Source: Cardiocondyla obscurior (Eukaryota; Arthropoda; Insecta; Hymenoptera; Formicidae). Taken from it: 64,000 bases of DNA. Of the stretch, positions 22,527-37,200 are shown piece by piece. The stretch covers positions 372,001 through 436,000 of the forward strand of contig NC_091878.1 of NCBI RefSeq assembly GCF_019399895.1, given 5' to 3'. Every line of letters begins with the position of its first letter. The stretch's first letter is position 1. Position numbers and translations under genes: made by a program. The notes beneath the pieces were generated by a model that saw only the letters and a list, made by a program, of their open reading frames with translations, had not been told where the DNA came from and searched no databases.

Positions 22527-25500
22527 GATTGTTCGTCGTTTGATCCTATCGCTTTCTCTCTCTCTCCCTCCGTCGTGAATTTTTTCACGACGAGGGTGCA
22601 CCGGATGTCAACGCGTCACAGGCGTATATTGCCGCTATCGATACGGATTAAGATTCGACGCGATCCGGAAGTTTGGGATCGCCGGCGATTGAAATGCGTA
22701 TTTCTCGCTGTGCAGCAGAATATATAGAGCGACGGATTCAAAACGTAGAAATCTCGGTTCTCCGTTTATTACCGTTATTCAGACATTGATGGGGAGAAAA
22801 GCAGTTCAAAAGTGCGAAAAGAAAGTCGATCGATCGCTTTACGACTATAATGTGATCTAGCATAACGTCAATGACTTATCGCAGAGATATCACCAGCGAG
22901 TTGAATCACTTGAATCGGTAGCGTGTCGATGAAGCGAACTTTAATCGGTTTTTAAATGCGAATGATTCGTCAGATAATTTTTTACCGTCCGAACCGAGGA
23001 ATGCAACCGCGTTGAAATAATCTATGGAACATAACTCTGTCTTTATTTGCGACGAAACGGTGAAATGCAGGTCGGGTGAGCGACGTCTTGATAAAATATG
23101 TAGCGGAAAAGGTGATTCAAATGTGTCGTCTCGAGCAGATGAGCGACAACGCGCGCAAAGCTGCATTGATATTTTTTATGAAAAAAAAAAAAAAAAGGTA
23201 TCTACGTTACTTGTAAATAGCGTTGCGAAACGAGTAAAAAAAAAAAAAAATAAAAAAAAGAAAAAAAAGAAAATAGATTAAAACATTGAATCGGCGATCT
23301 ACGTCTATTAGAATCTGAGCGATTACTTGTGTGATAGGCATAACTTTCGATTTTCGACAAGGGCCACGCGATTTGTTGTTATTTTTATATATTATTTATG
23401 TGACGAGCACACACGATTATTGCAGACGAGTTCTGTTTTCTGTTTGCCGTCCCTATGCGACGGTAAGAAAAGGTGCGGTACAAAAACGGGATAATAAAAT
23501 ATTATTTAATGTATCTAACTTATTCGTAATATATGCATTGCTCTCCACATTCCTTTAGACAAGGCAATTATAATTAGCTAAAGTTTTCCCCCCCTCCTGT
23601 TCTCCTTAATTTTCGTTTTCAATATTCTTTCTTTCCCGACGTAACGTATTTCCTTTGTTACCTATCCGACACAGAACTTCTTCGCTGTGATTTTAGCAAT
23701 AAGATTTCATTTCCAAGGATTTGAAACGTATTTGCATCACGACACATGTGTTACCAGTTGCATCAATTTAGCGCTGTTGCAGAATTGATAAATCCTCCGC
23801 GATATTTATGGAAATATAGTATTTCTAATATTTACGTAATTTAAATTTCGAATATGATTTAATATAATTTATTGAATCAAAAACTCTATTAATCTTTTTT
23901 CTTTTGTTTTTCTTTCTTTCAAAATTGTGTTTGCCCGCATTATTAAATAGGGTTTACTTATTAAAAATTAATTTTATCTTAAGATGATTTACTTAAATTT
24001 ATTATAGCGTGAAAGCGGATTAATGTTGACATTTTAAAATGCAAGTGGAAGAAGCGTCCGTAAATTATAAGTATTGTTATTCATCATAGTTTTTTCAAAC
24101 TGTTTAACATTTTGATGCTTTATTTTGTGCATGAACATGTATTAGCATTTACGCAGTGTTTTTGTATTATTATTAATTACAACTTTGAGAAAATGTGTTA
24201 TTATTATTATTATTACTTTGAATTAATCAAATCTGCGTCTGAAGAAAAATATAGAAAGTATTGTACAAAATTGTCCGAGGCTGAATTTGCAAGTGAACAA
24301 GACGTACATTAAAATATTACAATCGACAAAAATAAATGCCACATTTGTCAAATGATACGAATAAGGGGGACACACGTGCGTGTGCGCGTTAATGTATTTT
24401 TGCTTATTCGTCGTATTTTTGGGAAAGGCACGTTTATTTCTGGATATTATCGTCTTTTTTTTTTATTTTTAAACGATGAATAAAAAAATATATTGTTTTT
24501 TCATCTCCAATGTCTATTCGATGTGTTGTAGTAGTTGTTATCGCCATTAACATTTTTCTCTATCGGCAAGTTTTTATATTATTGTTGCTGCTGCTGCTAT
24601 TGTCACTCCTGCTACTATTGCCTCTACTATTACACTCTCTACTGTGACCGTTACTTAATTATTTTTATTAATTACCGTTACCGTCGTCGCCTCTGTACTG
24701 TCGACACCACAGTTACTACCCTTTTTTCCGTCGAAAATCAGTTAATATGCCGGAAGAAAGTGGCACGTTTACTTTTACAGCTCGGAGAAAGGTATGTGCG
24801 GACATTTCGTTGCTTGTTAAGCTTGAAATATCTTTTTCTCTCATCGGGCATCGTTTCACTCGGTATCCCATCATAAATGTTCATAAATTACGTATAAATG
24901 CGCATTGAAATACAATTTATCGCCTTATCAATCATTTTTGGATTTCTTCTTGGTTAGCTCTACACGCAATACTCGATTATGATTTATCGAATGTAAAACC
25001 AGAGATAAATGTTGAATTACATTGACTGCAAGTCGTTTATATATAAACGACTTTCAGATGGTGTTCAATACTATATTTCGCAATGACAGCAAAATGGTTA
25101 AAGTAATAACCGTTCTTCCGAAGTTCTTTTCGTATTTTTCCCATCAAGAGCGAAATCTTCGTAACACTTTATGAAATATTGTGTTTCGTAAACTAGTTAA
25201 ATACATAAATGCACAAGGGAAACAAGCGAAATATCGATTGCCAAATTAACGCGCGTACCTTCTAAGTCCCGACGAAGATTTCTCTCTTTCTTTTATCACG
25301 GTAGCGAGAGATCCGCGAAAATCGCATCTCCGGCGGTCTACAAATCGTCGCGCTTATTATGCATGACCAATGACAAACCAGAGCTCCGAGCCACATTTAT
25401 ATATCTCTCTCTGCGACTGAGATGCAGCAGAAACCAAGTACTCGAGCAACGTCGTACGTGGCTCGCAGGGACACTTCAACAAGGCTGTCAGTAAGATTAT

Positions 25501-26604
25501 CGGCGGATGTTCGGTAGCAATCTCCTTTGATACTACTGCCGATTTGCTCTCTCGATCGATCCTATTTAATTCTAACGCCGTTTTTTTTTTCTCTCTCTCC
25601 ATAAACTCATCTCAAAATTTCCTTAAATTGATTTCTTTTCCTTCGACCCCCTCAGCCCTTCGACATACCTATAAATTGACTATCAGCGAGAACCTCACGT
25701 TTGGCCCTTAACACCCTCGGCATATCACCCTATCTCTAGCCCTAATCATGCAAGAATACTTAGCAGCGTATCGTAACTAATCTTGTCCAGTGATATTAAT
25801 AGCAGTCGTATCTTTGTTCTTGTTTGTTCCCGGTCCCGCTCGCTCGGCTATACGTTTGGCTCTGGTTCGTCATTGTTCTGTGTGTACCTACCCGCTACCT
25901 TCACGAACACGGACTTGCGCTGGGGGTCCATCCACACACGTGGCTCTCCGTGTGCCTCCTACACCACAAATATTGGTTCGTAATGGAAATATTTCTTTTT
26001 AATTGGGTGTCGATGCATATGTAACGGACTATGGTACTTGATTTTATTCTCTCTCTCTCTTTCTCTCTCTCTTCAATTTTTTTTTTTTTAATTTTTTTTT
26101 ATCTCTTTATAAACTTCACGTTTTCTCCCTCTTTTACGCTCATTCATATCTGCATTTATGTATCTGTCTATGTCTCTATTTTATATCTATCTGTCTCTAT
26201 CTTATATGTATGTGTCTATCTTTACGTTTTTATTTCTTCATATACGCAAATTTCAAATCTGCCTTTCATCACATAATTTATCGACTTTCTACTTATTATA
26301 TTTATCAACTAACACATATAACTTCTTCCCGTTTCGCTTTGCTTGTCTACCGCTTTATAAAAACGCTGCATCACGTTGCTTCTTTCTTTCTTTCTTTTAC
26401 GTTCGTATTTCTTACGCCTTCGATATTTCTATCCGAACGGGGGAATAAAAAAAAAAAAAAAAAAAAACTATCTCTCGCGATAAAAAAAAATCTATATAAA
26501 AAATTCAATAAATTGATATGTAATTGCACGGACTTTAGGTCCGCCCTCGGCAATTCTCGCGATGCGACTGTCGCACCCGTTGCACGGTAGTCTACTGCCG
26601 CCAG
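22527..26604 (+). other. Exon B 3' flank and intron to exon C, no coding sequence seen
   Basis: AT-rich, with an A-rich run at 23180-23280, a possible AATAAA at 23493-23498, ATT runs near 24200-24220, and pyrimidine-rich stretches before exon C (26045-26110, 26380-26400). A short segment 24781-24791 lies between an acceptor-like and a donor-like site (see findings). No other domain-bearing open frame was recognised. Confidence 0.6.
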
Positions 26605-26789
26605 GAATCTGCTACACGTGCGACGTGTGTGGCAAGACACTCTCTACGAAGCTCACCCTAAAGCGGCACAAAGAGCAGCAACACTTTCAGCCCCTGAACA
26701 GCGCGGTCTGCGCGCTCTGCCACAAGGTGTTCAGGACGCTCAACAGCCTGAACAATCACAAGAGCATCTACCACCGTAGGCAGAAATAG
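26605..26789 (+). CDS. br: Broad alternative terminal exon C: minimal C2H2 pair
   Basis: The acceptor CTGCCGCCAG ends at 26604. Phase-1 entry completes G338 and the exon encodes only 61 residues, essentially just the finger pair, giving the shortest predicted isoform (398 aa). Finger 1 is C343-x2-C-x12-H-x4-H364 (CDVCGKTLSTKLTLKRH). Finger 2 is C373-x2-C-x12-H-x4-H394 (CALCHKVFRTLNSLNNHKS). Eight residues separate them. The protein ends RRQK directly after the last histidine, with no tail. The acceptor has the same last ten bases as that of exon B, which fits an exon-duplication origin. It is very strongly Broad-like in sequence. Confidence 0.95.
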
Positions 26790-29700
26790 AAGTGATTGCA
26801 CACGCGCGTGTCTTACGTGCCAAGAGACATCACGAAACGAGCTTAATAGACGCTAAAAAAAATGAAAAAAAAAAAAGAAGAAATTTCGCGCTATTTGCGA
26901 CGACGTGCGATTAACCTGGCCGTCGACAGCGTAGCCACCCGAAGAGAATCGCGTTGTTCTCTTCCCGAATTTTTGCTGTCTAGCCAAAAGAAAGGAAAAA
27001 AAGAAAAAGAAAAAAAAAATACGAAGAACCTACGTCGAATGTTCGAAAAGTCGAGTGATTTTAGCCCGTTACTCGACCCCTCGATTCACAAACGTTAACC
27101 GCGCGTATTTAACGCTGAATGCGTACAGTCGTCTGATTTTGCTTAAATAGTCTATCGAGATACGTAATTCTTGATCAATATTTATATTAATTTTCTCGAC
27201 TGCAATTATTAAAATATCGAAACCAAGAAAGCTACATAATCGTAATCGTGAAAATAATTTGTGAGACAATTTGCCAATCCAGGTTTTAAGAAGTTAATAC
27301 GTGGCCATGCCGCCGATGCGAGATGAGAATCAGACACTTTTAGCGATAAATATACGGTGAAAATTGACATGGACCTTTGACCGGTAACGGACCGTCGACG
27401 TTTTGTACAATATTTCAAGCGCAATTGTTATGTTATTATCGCCCGTCGATTGTACATCGGTAATATAATGGGTTTGACATTTGGGACCATGGAATGTGAG
27501 GATCTGTGGATTCTTTTAGCCACTCGATCATCCGAGGAAGATGCGATTATCGGAAACAACTCGGTCATTTTTCGAGAGACAATAGGAATTACGTCGAATG
27601 TCGCCATTGTGTTCACGATGTTTGCGCGTGTGTCCTTAAAAATCTTCCTCCTATGTCTCAGCCGCGCGGCAACAATTTTTATAAAAAGAAAAGTAGGAAA
27701 CGTCGGTTCGCGAGAAATCAGTGCTTCCAGGTGTGAGTGTACGAGGTACATGAATAATCGTTGTCACGTGCGAACCGAGAATCGGTAGAGAATTCTGGGA
27801 TCTCGCGCTGTTATCTTATATATAGATATATTCCTAGCTTTTTTCTTTCTTTTTTTTTTTTAATTTTAATTTCGTAATTCAATATTATGGACGAGACGGT
27901 GATATTAACGTTGATGTTCGCGCTCCCGAACTTTCAAGCAAGTTTTAGGATCTAATTAATTGACAAAGTTGTGATGAAAAAGAATGAGACTGAACGGGGG
28001 TGCAATCACGATTGAAATTAGGGTTGGTTTTTTTTTTCCCCCCGAGTTGATTTTCGAGTTGATTCTAATCAACGCGTAATCCTCGAGGCGCGTGTTGTTA
28101 GCAAATCATTTATTCGCACCTGTCGCACGTAATTCATGAAAGCGATTACTTAGATTTTGCACGTAAGATTTGCAAATGTACACGTACAAGCATATACATA
28201 CACTCGCATACACATTGACACGTACATACACACACTGGCGTAATAGTTTACGGGACCCAGTGCCAATGGATTAAAATAGACGAAAGTAATCTTAATTTTA
28301 TAATTACTTGTACTTATTTTTCTAGCATACGCTTCTCGTATATTGTTCTCTTCTTCTCTCTCTTTTTTTTTCTTTTTTTTCCCCCCTTCTTTTAAATTTC
28401 TATCAATATCGCAGGATTATATAAAAGATTGGTCGCATGACAGGACGTACAATAAACTGGATATGCACGAATGCCGGTTTTAATATCATTTCGGAGATTG
28501 ACGTCGGTGTATAATCTCGGGGAGTAAAATTTCCGTTGCTGCAGATACTGGGATGATCGTGACTCGCGTCAATTATCGTGACTTCTTTCGCGAATAGTAC
28601 ACGAATACTCGTTCTGCAACACAGATATTTGAACTCGCCGAGATTATATAGCTGCCACGGTCTCGTAATCGTTAGTTTGAGATTCAATTGTACCGTGCAT
28701 TTTGGCTAAAGCTCCGGGCATTGTTTTGCGATAGGAGACAAGGTGAGATCATTGTCGAAACCATGTCAAGAGCGTTTATTGGCTATGAAACGAGAATTAA
28801 TTTAAGCTTTATTAATTAGATCGATATAACGCGGAAATGGGATATACTTATTCAAGGAAAGCTTTTAGTGTCCAAAACACGATCGTCCAGCTATAAGAAT
28901 AGGTAGAAGCGTCCAAAAATAAATTTTGATAAGACTGCAAGCGAGCCCCCGAGATAGGGACAGCATTCGAGAGTTTAATCGTTTCGATATTATATATATC
29001 GCCCGATTTACATGGTTCCGATGGTTTGAAAAGAACGCGATATGGTTTTCCGAGGCAGAGAAGGGTAATCGAATTAGCCTAAATCTGCGAGAAATATTCT
29101 TATATCGTCATTTTTCGTCGTCGCTTGAATCGGGAAAAGTGAGATGCAATGGTTTAATATATATATATATACATACGCATATATATTTTACCCTAATATA
29201 TTCATTCCATATTAAATGCTTTAGCGGGCTATCCTAAATAGACTTACATTCGTTTTTACGATATTTAACGAATTTTACATAAAGTACCTTACTTTGTTAT
29301 TACTATTAATTATTATTATTATTCATATTGTATATTGCAATTATTATAATTATTAGTATTGCTGTTAATATTGTTATTAATATTATTATTGGTATTACTA
29401 CTATTATTCTTGCTCTTATTGTGTTACGGCTCTTTCCGTTTCGCGGCATACTTGATGAGAGCTCCGTTTTATAATATATTCCACGGATACAGATTACTTG
29501 ACTTTCGTGGTATCCGGTCGAAATGTGCCGTTCTACACGCTCCCCCTCGTCCGTTTATGCGGCGACTACGAATCGTCCGACTTTTCATCGACCGAATCTC
29601 TCGAACAGTCGCGACGCGTTTTTCCCTCATAGCTTTTTAATGGTAATGCGACTTGGTCGGTTCGAGATCACATGGATGGGAAGATGACGAAAGATGCACG

Positions 29701-32700
29701 TGCCGCTAATGCCAAAATAATACAAAGGTCTAGAAAACGTTTACGGGACGTGTCCGGAGAAGTTTCCCTAGAGATTCTGGACGTCTTTTGAGCGCGCTCA
29801 CGTTATATCCGGAACCGATAGATCACTCGCATTTTAAGTGACCCATAGATAGATCAGCCGCAACATACACATACGTTCTTGCCACCGCATATAATTGTGA
29901 ACGTTATATTTTAGTAGAATGTAAACGATTCACGCTCGGTGAAAAAGAAGCCTGTACGATAGGACCGGAATATCACAGTTTTGTATCACGGGAATCGCTA
30001 ATCGCGACAGAATCGCGAGCGGGCAAAAAAAAAAAAAAAAAAGAAAATGCACGCGCATCGGGCCTAAAGAAAACGCGATCGTTGCGCGGTTTGATTAGTT
30101 AACGAGAGATAGTCGTCTATTTTTCTTGAGGACGGAGCTGCTACGGCGCGAACGCGAATATGGGACACAATGAAAGATGTCGAGAGCACAATTGCGAGCG
30201 AGGTTTGAGTCCGCCGGGCCAGTTTAAGGCCGACGGGCGCGACTCGAGTGATACGATAGACGATCGCGTTTTATCGTCGATACCGATTGCAGGGTGCGGA
30301 GTCACTACGGCGAAAATGTGTGTCAAGAGGCTCCGACGCTGTGCGGAAATACGAAATGTTTAGCGACGGTCGTTTAAATGGGTCGAGTTGCATTTGAGAG
30401 ACCGAGACTTTCTTGAACCGGTGTACCGTTTAAAGCAAAGCTGACTTACAACAGCGAGGCGCGACTAGCGTCTCGTGTTATTTCCGTTAATGAAATAGGT
30501 TCCCTGATACGCATTCGGAATACACAGACGGGGTAGGGCTGGCAATCGATGGGGCCGAATTCACGTTGGCGGAAGTGTAACTGCGGAGTGTATCGGACGC
30601 ATAATTCGCGCGCGGGGGAATATGCCGGCGAAGCTGTAATAATTTTTATAATCGCGGCCAGAGGAAGCGCGATCGGAGTGAGATGTGTTAAGGCTGAACC
30701 GATAGCGAACGCGACGGGATCGAAGGGCCTGCGTAACAGCGCGAATCGAGCGACCGGAGACTGCGGAATTGCAATGAAACGCGAGTTCGACTAAACCGCG
30801 AGGTTAAAAAAAAATCGCGCGATTGAGTAGAAGATAGGCCTTATCTTAAGCTGCCGTTAAATGAATTATCTCTTCTACTTTATATTATTTTTACTATTGA
30901 AGTTAATTCATCGCGGTGCGATTGGAAGAAGAAGCTACACCCTTCCTCTATCGTCGCGCGTACTTACGCAAACAATTATAAGCGTCCTCGTCGATTTGTG
31001 CTCCGCAGACCTTTCGAATTCTCTGCCGCGCAACGAATTGTAGCTCGACAATGAATCGACCGGAAAGAAACAATGTACATCCGTGCGGACGTGCTCATAC
31101 ATATATTTTTTTTCTAAAAGTGCACAAAAACCCCCTTCCCCCTCCCTCCAATATATACGCGCGAATTCGGATTACGAACTGATAGCGTTCGCGCGTGCAC
31201 CAACTCGCATATCGGTGTGTTCACACTTCGGCTCGTATAGGCAATCTCTGACGCAGGTGTACATGCATGCTGAATGCATTTATAGATAGGCTATGATAAT
31301 TTATGTTAAACTATGTTTTATGGAATGCATCTCGTTGCGTCGCACGTATTTTCCGCCTCTCGCATTATAATCCGGATTAATAAGTATATCTCTTTTCGAA
31401 CGCATTCAAAATGAACGTGTTTTAGGATCGATTAGTCAATTGTTATATGGTAAATATCGACATAAATGCGCAAGAGGGTATTGACTTGTCGATTGAACGT
31501 GCTGTTGCGAGCCGGCGGAATGAAAAACTATCGCTTTATACGCTTCGCGAATCCATTCTAGATTTTTTCGTGTTAACGACAGATATACCGCGCGGAGCGA
31601 GGAAAGAAAGGCTGAGATTTTTTTTTATACTCGGGGGGGAGGGGAGGGAGAGAGGCAATAAATCGTGTACATATATCGCGAGAGCTTTAGAAGCATCAAG
31701 GAACCTGTCTTGCAGCCGGTACATTTCGACGGGCATGCGAAATTACGTGCGACGCGAAATGCATTAGTGCAGGTAATTTAAATAAGGAGAGAGGATTGTG
31801 CGCTGGAGAGGTAAAATAAAAGCAAAAAAAAAAAAAAAAAACAAGATTGTTAATTCGAGAGAACGGAGAGGATGGGAAAGAAGAATGAAGCTTTAAATTT
31901 ACGAGAATAACGAACACAATTTTATAGTGGTCAGGACAAGGACTGATATTGATAATATTTAAATTAGTAGAATTATTCGAAGAAACGAATTTGTGACTAA
32001 TGTAAAAAAATGGCCAAATATAATTGCGAATATATATCTATATATAAATATATATATATATATACACATATATATTTATATGTGTGTGTGTGGGTGACGT
32101 GCTCGTGTATGTGCACGCACACACATGTACATATATCTGTCCTCCGATCAGCGGTCGGTGCGATATTATGCGAATAATAAATTATTAATGAAATTAATGT
32201 AAATTTGACTGAATATTTAACTACAATTTATATATTAATAGAGATTTATTTGAGCGTCTTCTTTGTTTACTGTTCGTTTAATTCTTCGCTTTTGTGTTAT
32301 ATTCCTGTAACACGCGATATCGTGCAGCCAACAGATTACCACCGGTTTATGCGTTATATCGAAGACTCGTTAGTTTGGTACGGTAAACTGCCGTTGGGAC
32401 GTCATTCTTCATTATCGCGTTTGGTTGCGCGACGCTTTCAAGTAAACCAGGTGGGCGGAGATATAACATATGTACTCGTAACGTATAATACTGTAATGAT
32501 GCCAATTGCTCGTAGTATCAAGTGTGTCCGTCGGGCTCTCGTGGCTTATAAAAGGATATTGTGCAATTGACCGAAATACTACGATCGAGAGAGTACCGAC
32601 GCTTTACGAAAAAAAAGGAAAAAAAAAAAAAAAAAAAAATTAAGAATAACGTAAGCTTCATTGGTCTTCCACGGGAAAATATTGTAAACGCGATGACGTT

Positions 32701-34128
32701 TACGCGTACGATAGAATTATCTCACGAATGCTCTAGTTTTTAGTCGATATGTCGTTCATTCTTATGATTAAGGCGGCCTTTATTCGATCGGCTTGAAAGC
32801 GACGCGCGGCGAAGCGCGAGATAAATCTGGCCGGCGCGTTAAGGTGAGCAAGTACATTCGTTTGATTCTGACGATTAGGTCCGAAGAACGTCCGACCTGA
32901 GGAAAACTGCCAGGCTTCCGAGCACGGGAAAGACTGAAAATATTTGTTGATTACCGCACGTGTCGCGGCGGGCCGCGCAGCTTCGCGAGATCCTTTTATC
33001 GCATCGGAAATGTAGGGAGACGCGCAAGTCGCATGTAACCGACTGACCTGATTCGCCCGAGAGAATCACGTGTTTCATTATATATATATTTGCTACATAT
33101 ATGTGTAGCTTATTTCGCTGATATCTGCTACAGAATTCAATCGATGACTGATTTGGATTAATTGATCCGTATCTTACATCGCGACTTTATTTTATTTTAT
33201 TTTATTATTTTTTTTTTCTTAATTAATTAGACGACGTGTACTAATATATATACTGTATATGTATACATTGGACTGATGCGTGAAAATTGTTTGACTGATG
33301 TTACCAAATCGTTGCTTAAAAGTACCTAAATGTTAAGTTAAAGATTTTATAAATTTACGAGGAGAGAGAACGCGCGCGTAAGTGTTACGTTAGGAAAAGA
33401 GGATCGGCAGAGATCGCCGCTGCAGAAATCGGATAGGCCAAGCGAAAGAGACGCTTCCTTTACGTTTTCTCTTTTCTTTTCATATTCTTATTCTTTTTTC
33501 TCTCTTTTTTTTTCTTTTTTTCTTTTCTTTTCTTGTTTGTTAAAGAAAGAGCACTGGTAGATGTAGCAATCGATATTTCGTTAAGATCAACTGTGTAGTA
33601 CAACAATCGAGAGACGTGACAACGGGCTCGCTCTTATTTTCGTCGCGCATACCCAATTCTTTATCTCCGCTTTTCTCTCTTTTTCTCCGCGGGTTATTCT
33701 TTGCAGATTACGCATAGAGATCACGTCGATGCTCGTCGACGCACATATATGATTTAATTTCTCATAAGGCTTTCGTGGTTTCCATAAGAGACTTTTCCAT
33801 TACTTCCATAGAGTTAAATAATAAGCGCGATAGGACATTTTACCGAAAACAGCTGTTGAAAAGGTAAAAAAAAAAAAAAAAAAAAAAAAAATAGAAAAAA
33901 AAACACAAAAAAGATGAAAGAAAAGTAGAAAAATGAGAGCTTTTTCACGTGACAGCTTTCTAACGATACAATAAGTTTTTAATTTGTCGTTACTTGCGTT
34001 ATAATAGGATTATGCATTACGATATCCACATGAATACCGAACAGATAGCTTTCCTGATTAATATTCATATGCACAGCCGCTGACTATAAACGTATGAAAG
34101 CAACGCAGAGAGAGAGAAAGAGAGAGAT

Positions 34129-34159
<31 letters not shown>

Positions 34160-34181
34160 AAAAGAGGGAGAGAAAGAGAGG

Positions 34182-34222
<41 letters not shown>

Positions 34223-37200
34223 ACATGGAATATAAACTCTTCGAGTATAGAGCCTTACGACAGTGTCAAAGCATTTATGTGTAACATATCGGCCTGCCCC
34301 GAAAACAAAGCTTTTTAATAAGTCTCCACTATCTCGAAAGGGTGATTTGGTACAAAGTCGCGAGACCACGTCGCATCTGCGCGTAAAAGAACGTCAAGAA
34401 GAATGTCGAGTGACGACACACAGCACGGTGAAATAATGCCAGTAAAGAAAAAAACAAAAAAAAAAAAAAAAATGCAACGACACAATATTACGTTTATATT
34501 GCTCGCAAATGCGAATTGGGCTTTGAACGAAAAAACACCTGTGCGTTACATACCGTGATAATTCTGTTACGTTATTTTTCACAATATCTTGGATATAATA
34601 CATATATGTATATACATATGTCTTGGATATATACATATATTTATTAATAACATGGAGTCGCATCGTCATCATTACCGCCGTGTCGCTATTATCGTCATTA
34701 CTATCGTATAACGCGATTATGTTATTTTATCATTATTCTTTTTATTGCATCACCAGCACACACATCAACCGTCATCGTCATCGTATAGCTATTAATATTA
34801 TTTTCACCAGCATTATCATTTGACGTAATAATCGTTCTTATTATCGCTATCGCTATCTCCATTGCTACGATCGCTATTATTGTTACTATTATCAATTCCC
34901 GTATTCTCGTTGTCACCAACGAGTTATCGTAACTAGTTTCATTACTGAGTTTCGCGTGCTGTCATTACTGCTGCCGTTATCACTATGATCACTACTATTA
35001 CACATTATCGCTGCCGTTCTGCTGCTATTGCTACTGTTATTACTATTTTGGATCAGTACGATTACAGCAAGCACTTATTATTACGAATACGATTGATTAT
35101 TACTACGATTATTATTATTATTATTATTGCCACGCATTATTATTATTATTTCTAAGCAATATCAAATGCATTTTAATATATTTTCATTTTTATATACAAT
35201 AAGAAATGTACTATATATTTGGTTTAATAACTCGTTTGTGTTGTTACTTGTTTCTTTAGTCTACCTATCACATCCTCGACGGAAAGAGTAGGTTAAAGAG
35301 AAAACTCGTATTTAAATCGCGCCAGTTTTCACGAAATTCCGTACGAGGCTTACTACGACGAAAATAATTAATACCGAGAAATTGATTCGTTTTTTTTTTT
35401 TCAGCCGGAAGGTAAGTGATATATATTGCGATTTTGGCGTACTCATTTCTTGCTATTTTGAGCGTTGCTCGGTTAACGTACCTTTTTTTTTTTTTTTTTT
35501 TCTTTGTAACAAAGCATCATCGACATATCATTAAGCAGCTACGATGCTCTCAAATATCGCAACGTTCAGAATTCACGTTATTTTTACTTCGACCGCTGCA
35601 ACTTTTCTCGCGAGTGACTAAAGTCCGCTGATATTGTAGCTATAATCTGAAGCGCGATTTCTCAAAACCACGACCAAACACAATCGATTTTTGCGTGCTA
35701 ATGAAAATATCGATGGTTTTTTATCTTATGTACGAAAACTAATCGTATCCGATCAACTTTACATTCACGGTAATCAGCAGAGATTGAAACAGAAATAAAA
35801 TAAGATATGAGAAATGAAGTAAAAATATATACAATAGCAACATATAATATTATAATGCCTGCGAGAAATCAGTATTACTTATCGTGCTATCGTTAATGTC
35901 CAATAGATAGAATGAAGAATGTTCACCGTGCGGTTCATAAATTTTGCGACAATACTCGTGAATTAAAGAAAACGTTTCTGAAAAAAACGTTCCGAAGACT
36001 TTTCTATATTTTATATGACAATTATCTCAAAATTCATGGGCTGCATCGTGTGTTCACGATATTGCAATTGATCGAAGACAATGTCGAGCATAAATAATCA
36101 CGTATTTCTAAATACGAACTGCACATATTTATTTATCTCACATTCCTCGTATCTTACTTTTTATACTTTTATATTTCGGCTTAGTAAGCTGCGCACGCGG
36201 TCAATTACGATGGAAATCAGTATTCCATCCCATTTCGTTGACAGTTTAATGTAAGAATTTACGACACGTCCATGTAATCGACCTGGTCGCGCTGAGCCGT
36301 GAGGAGTACGAAGTAAGAACGATCCGTTTCATTCATCAGGAAGCACTTTGATTTCCGATTCAAAGCTGTTTCTCGAGCGAAATGTCTTTTCCCTGCTACA
36401 AGTATCTTCGAAGAAAGAGAAAGAGAAAGAGAGGGAGAGAGAGAGGAAAAGAAAAGAAAAAAAAAAAAAAAAAGACTTTCGCATAAACGGGGAACTTCAG
36501 TCGCGTGTCGAATGCAAACGTAAGATGGTGAGTACGAAGGAGGAGGAGGTGCATATCGCGGAAAAACGAAGAAACCGAAGCCACCCTCGCGGAGACCACC
36601 TCGTTTGCGCGATCACACAAAAGTAACGAGGGGAATCGATTTCGTAAAAAAAGAAATAATAAAAAAAAAAATCGCCACGCAGCTCGCCCGAGTCACGCAT
36701 ATTTAATTACGTTTACGTTTCTGTTCACATTTTATTTGTTTAATTTATTTCGAGTTGCATGCTTTAAATGTCATCCAGAATGCTCAGTGTACCTGTACTC
36801 TCTCGTCGTCTCGTTTCTCATGTCTGTTAGGCTTCGTGTACACACCACATCTAAGATCCGTCGAACAATCTACATTGCATATTCATAATACGAGTCGGCG
36901 AACGGCTTGCATACACATTCCGCTTCTCGATGGAAGATATATGCGAATGTGTGGTTCCATAGGTATTCCCGCTGATTCTATCCCTATTTCCCTCTTTCGA
37001 TTTTTAATTACGATTATTTATTTCTCTAAGTGATATATCGTTTAAGACCCTTTAAGATATATTTTCAGCTAAGCGATACGTTGCTAGGATTCTTGAATAA
37101 TTATTGACAAATTATTCGAAGGTAATTATGAATAAAATTAATATAAAAAAGGTCCACACAAGATATACAGAAAAAAAAAAAAAAAATGCGTAGCATGCGG

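Noticed and set aside
27428..27788. Overlapping open frames on both strands with a few Cys and His residues
   Set aside because: Checked as a possible sixth finger exon, but Cys/His spacing does not fit C2H2 and there is no phase-1 acceptor.
34058..34369. Open frames with alternating R/E or L/S residues
   Set aside because: Produced by the (GA)n microsatellite.
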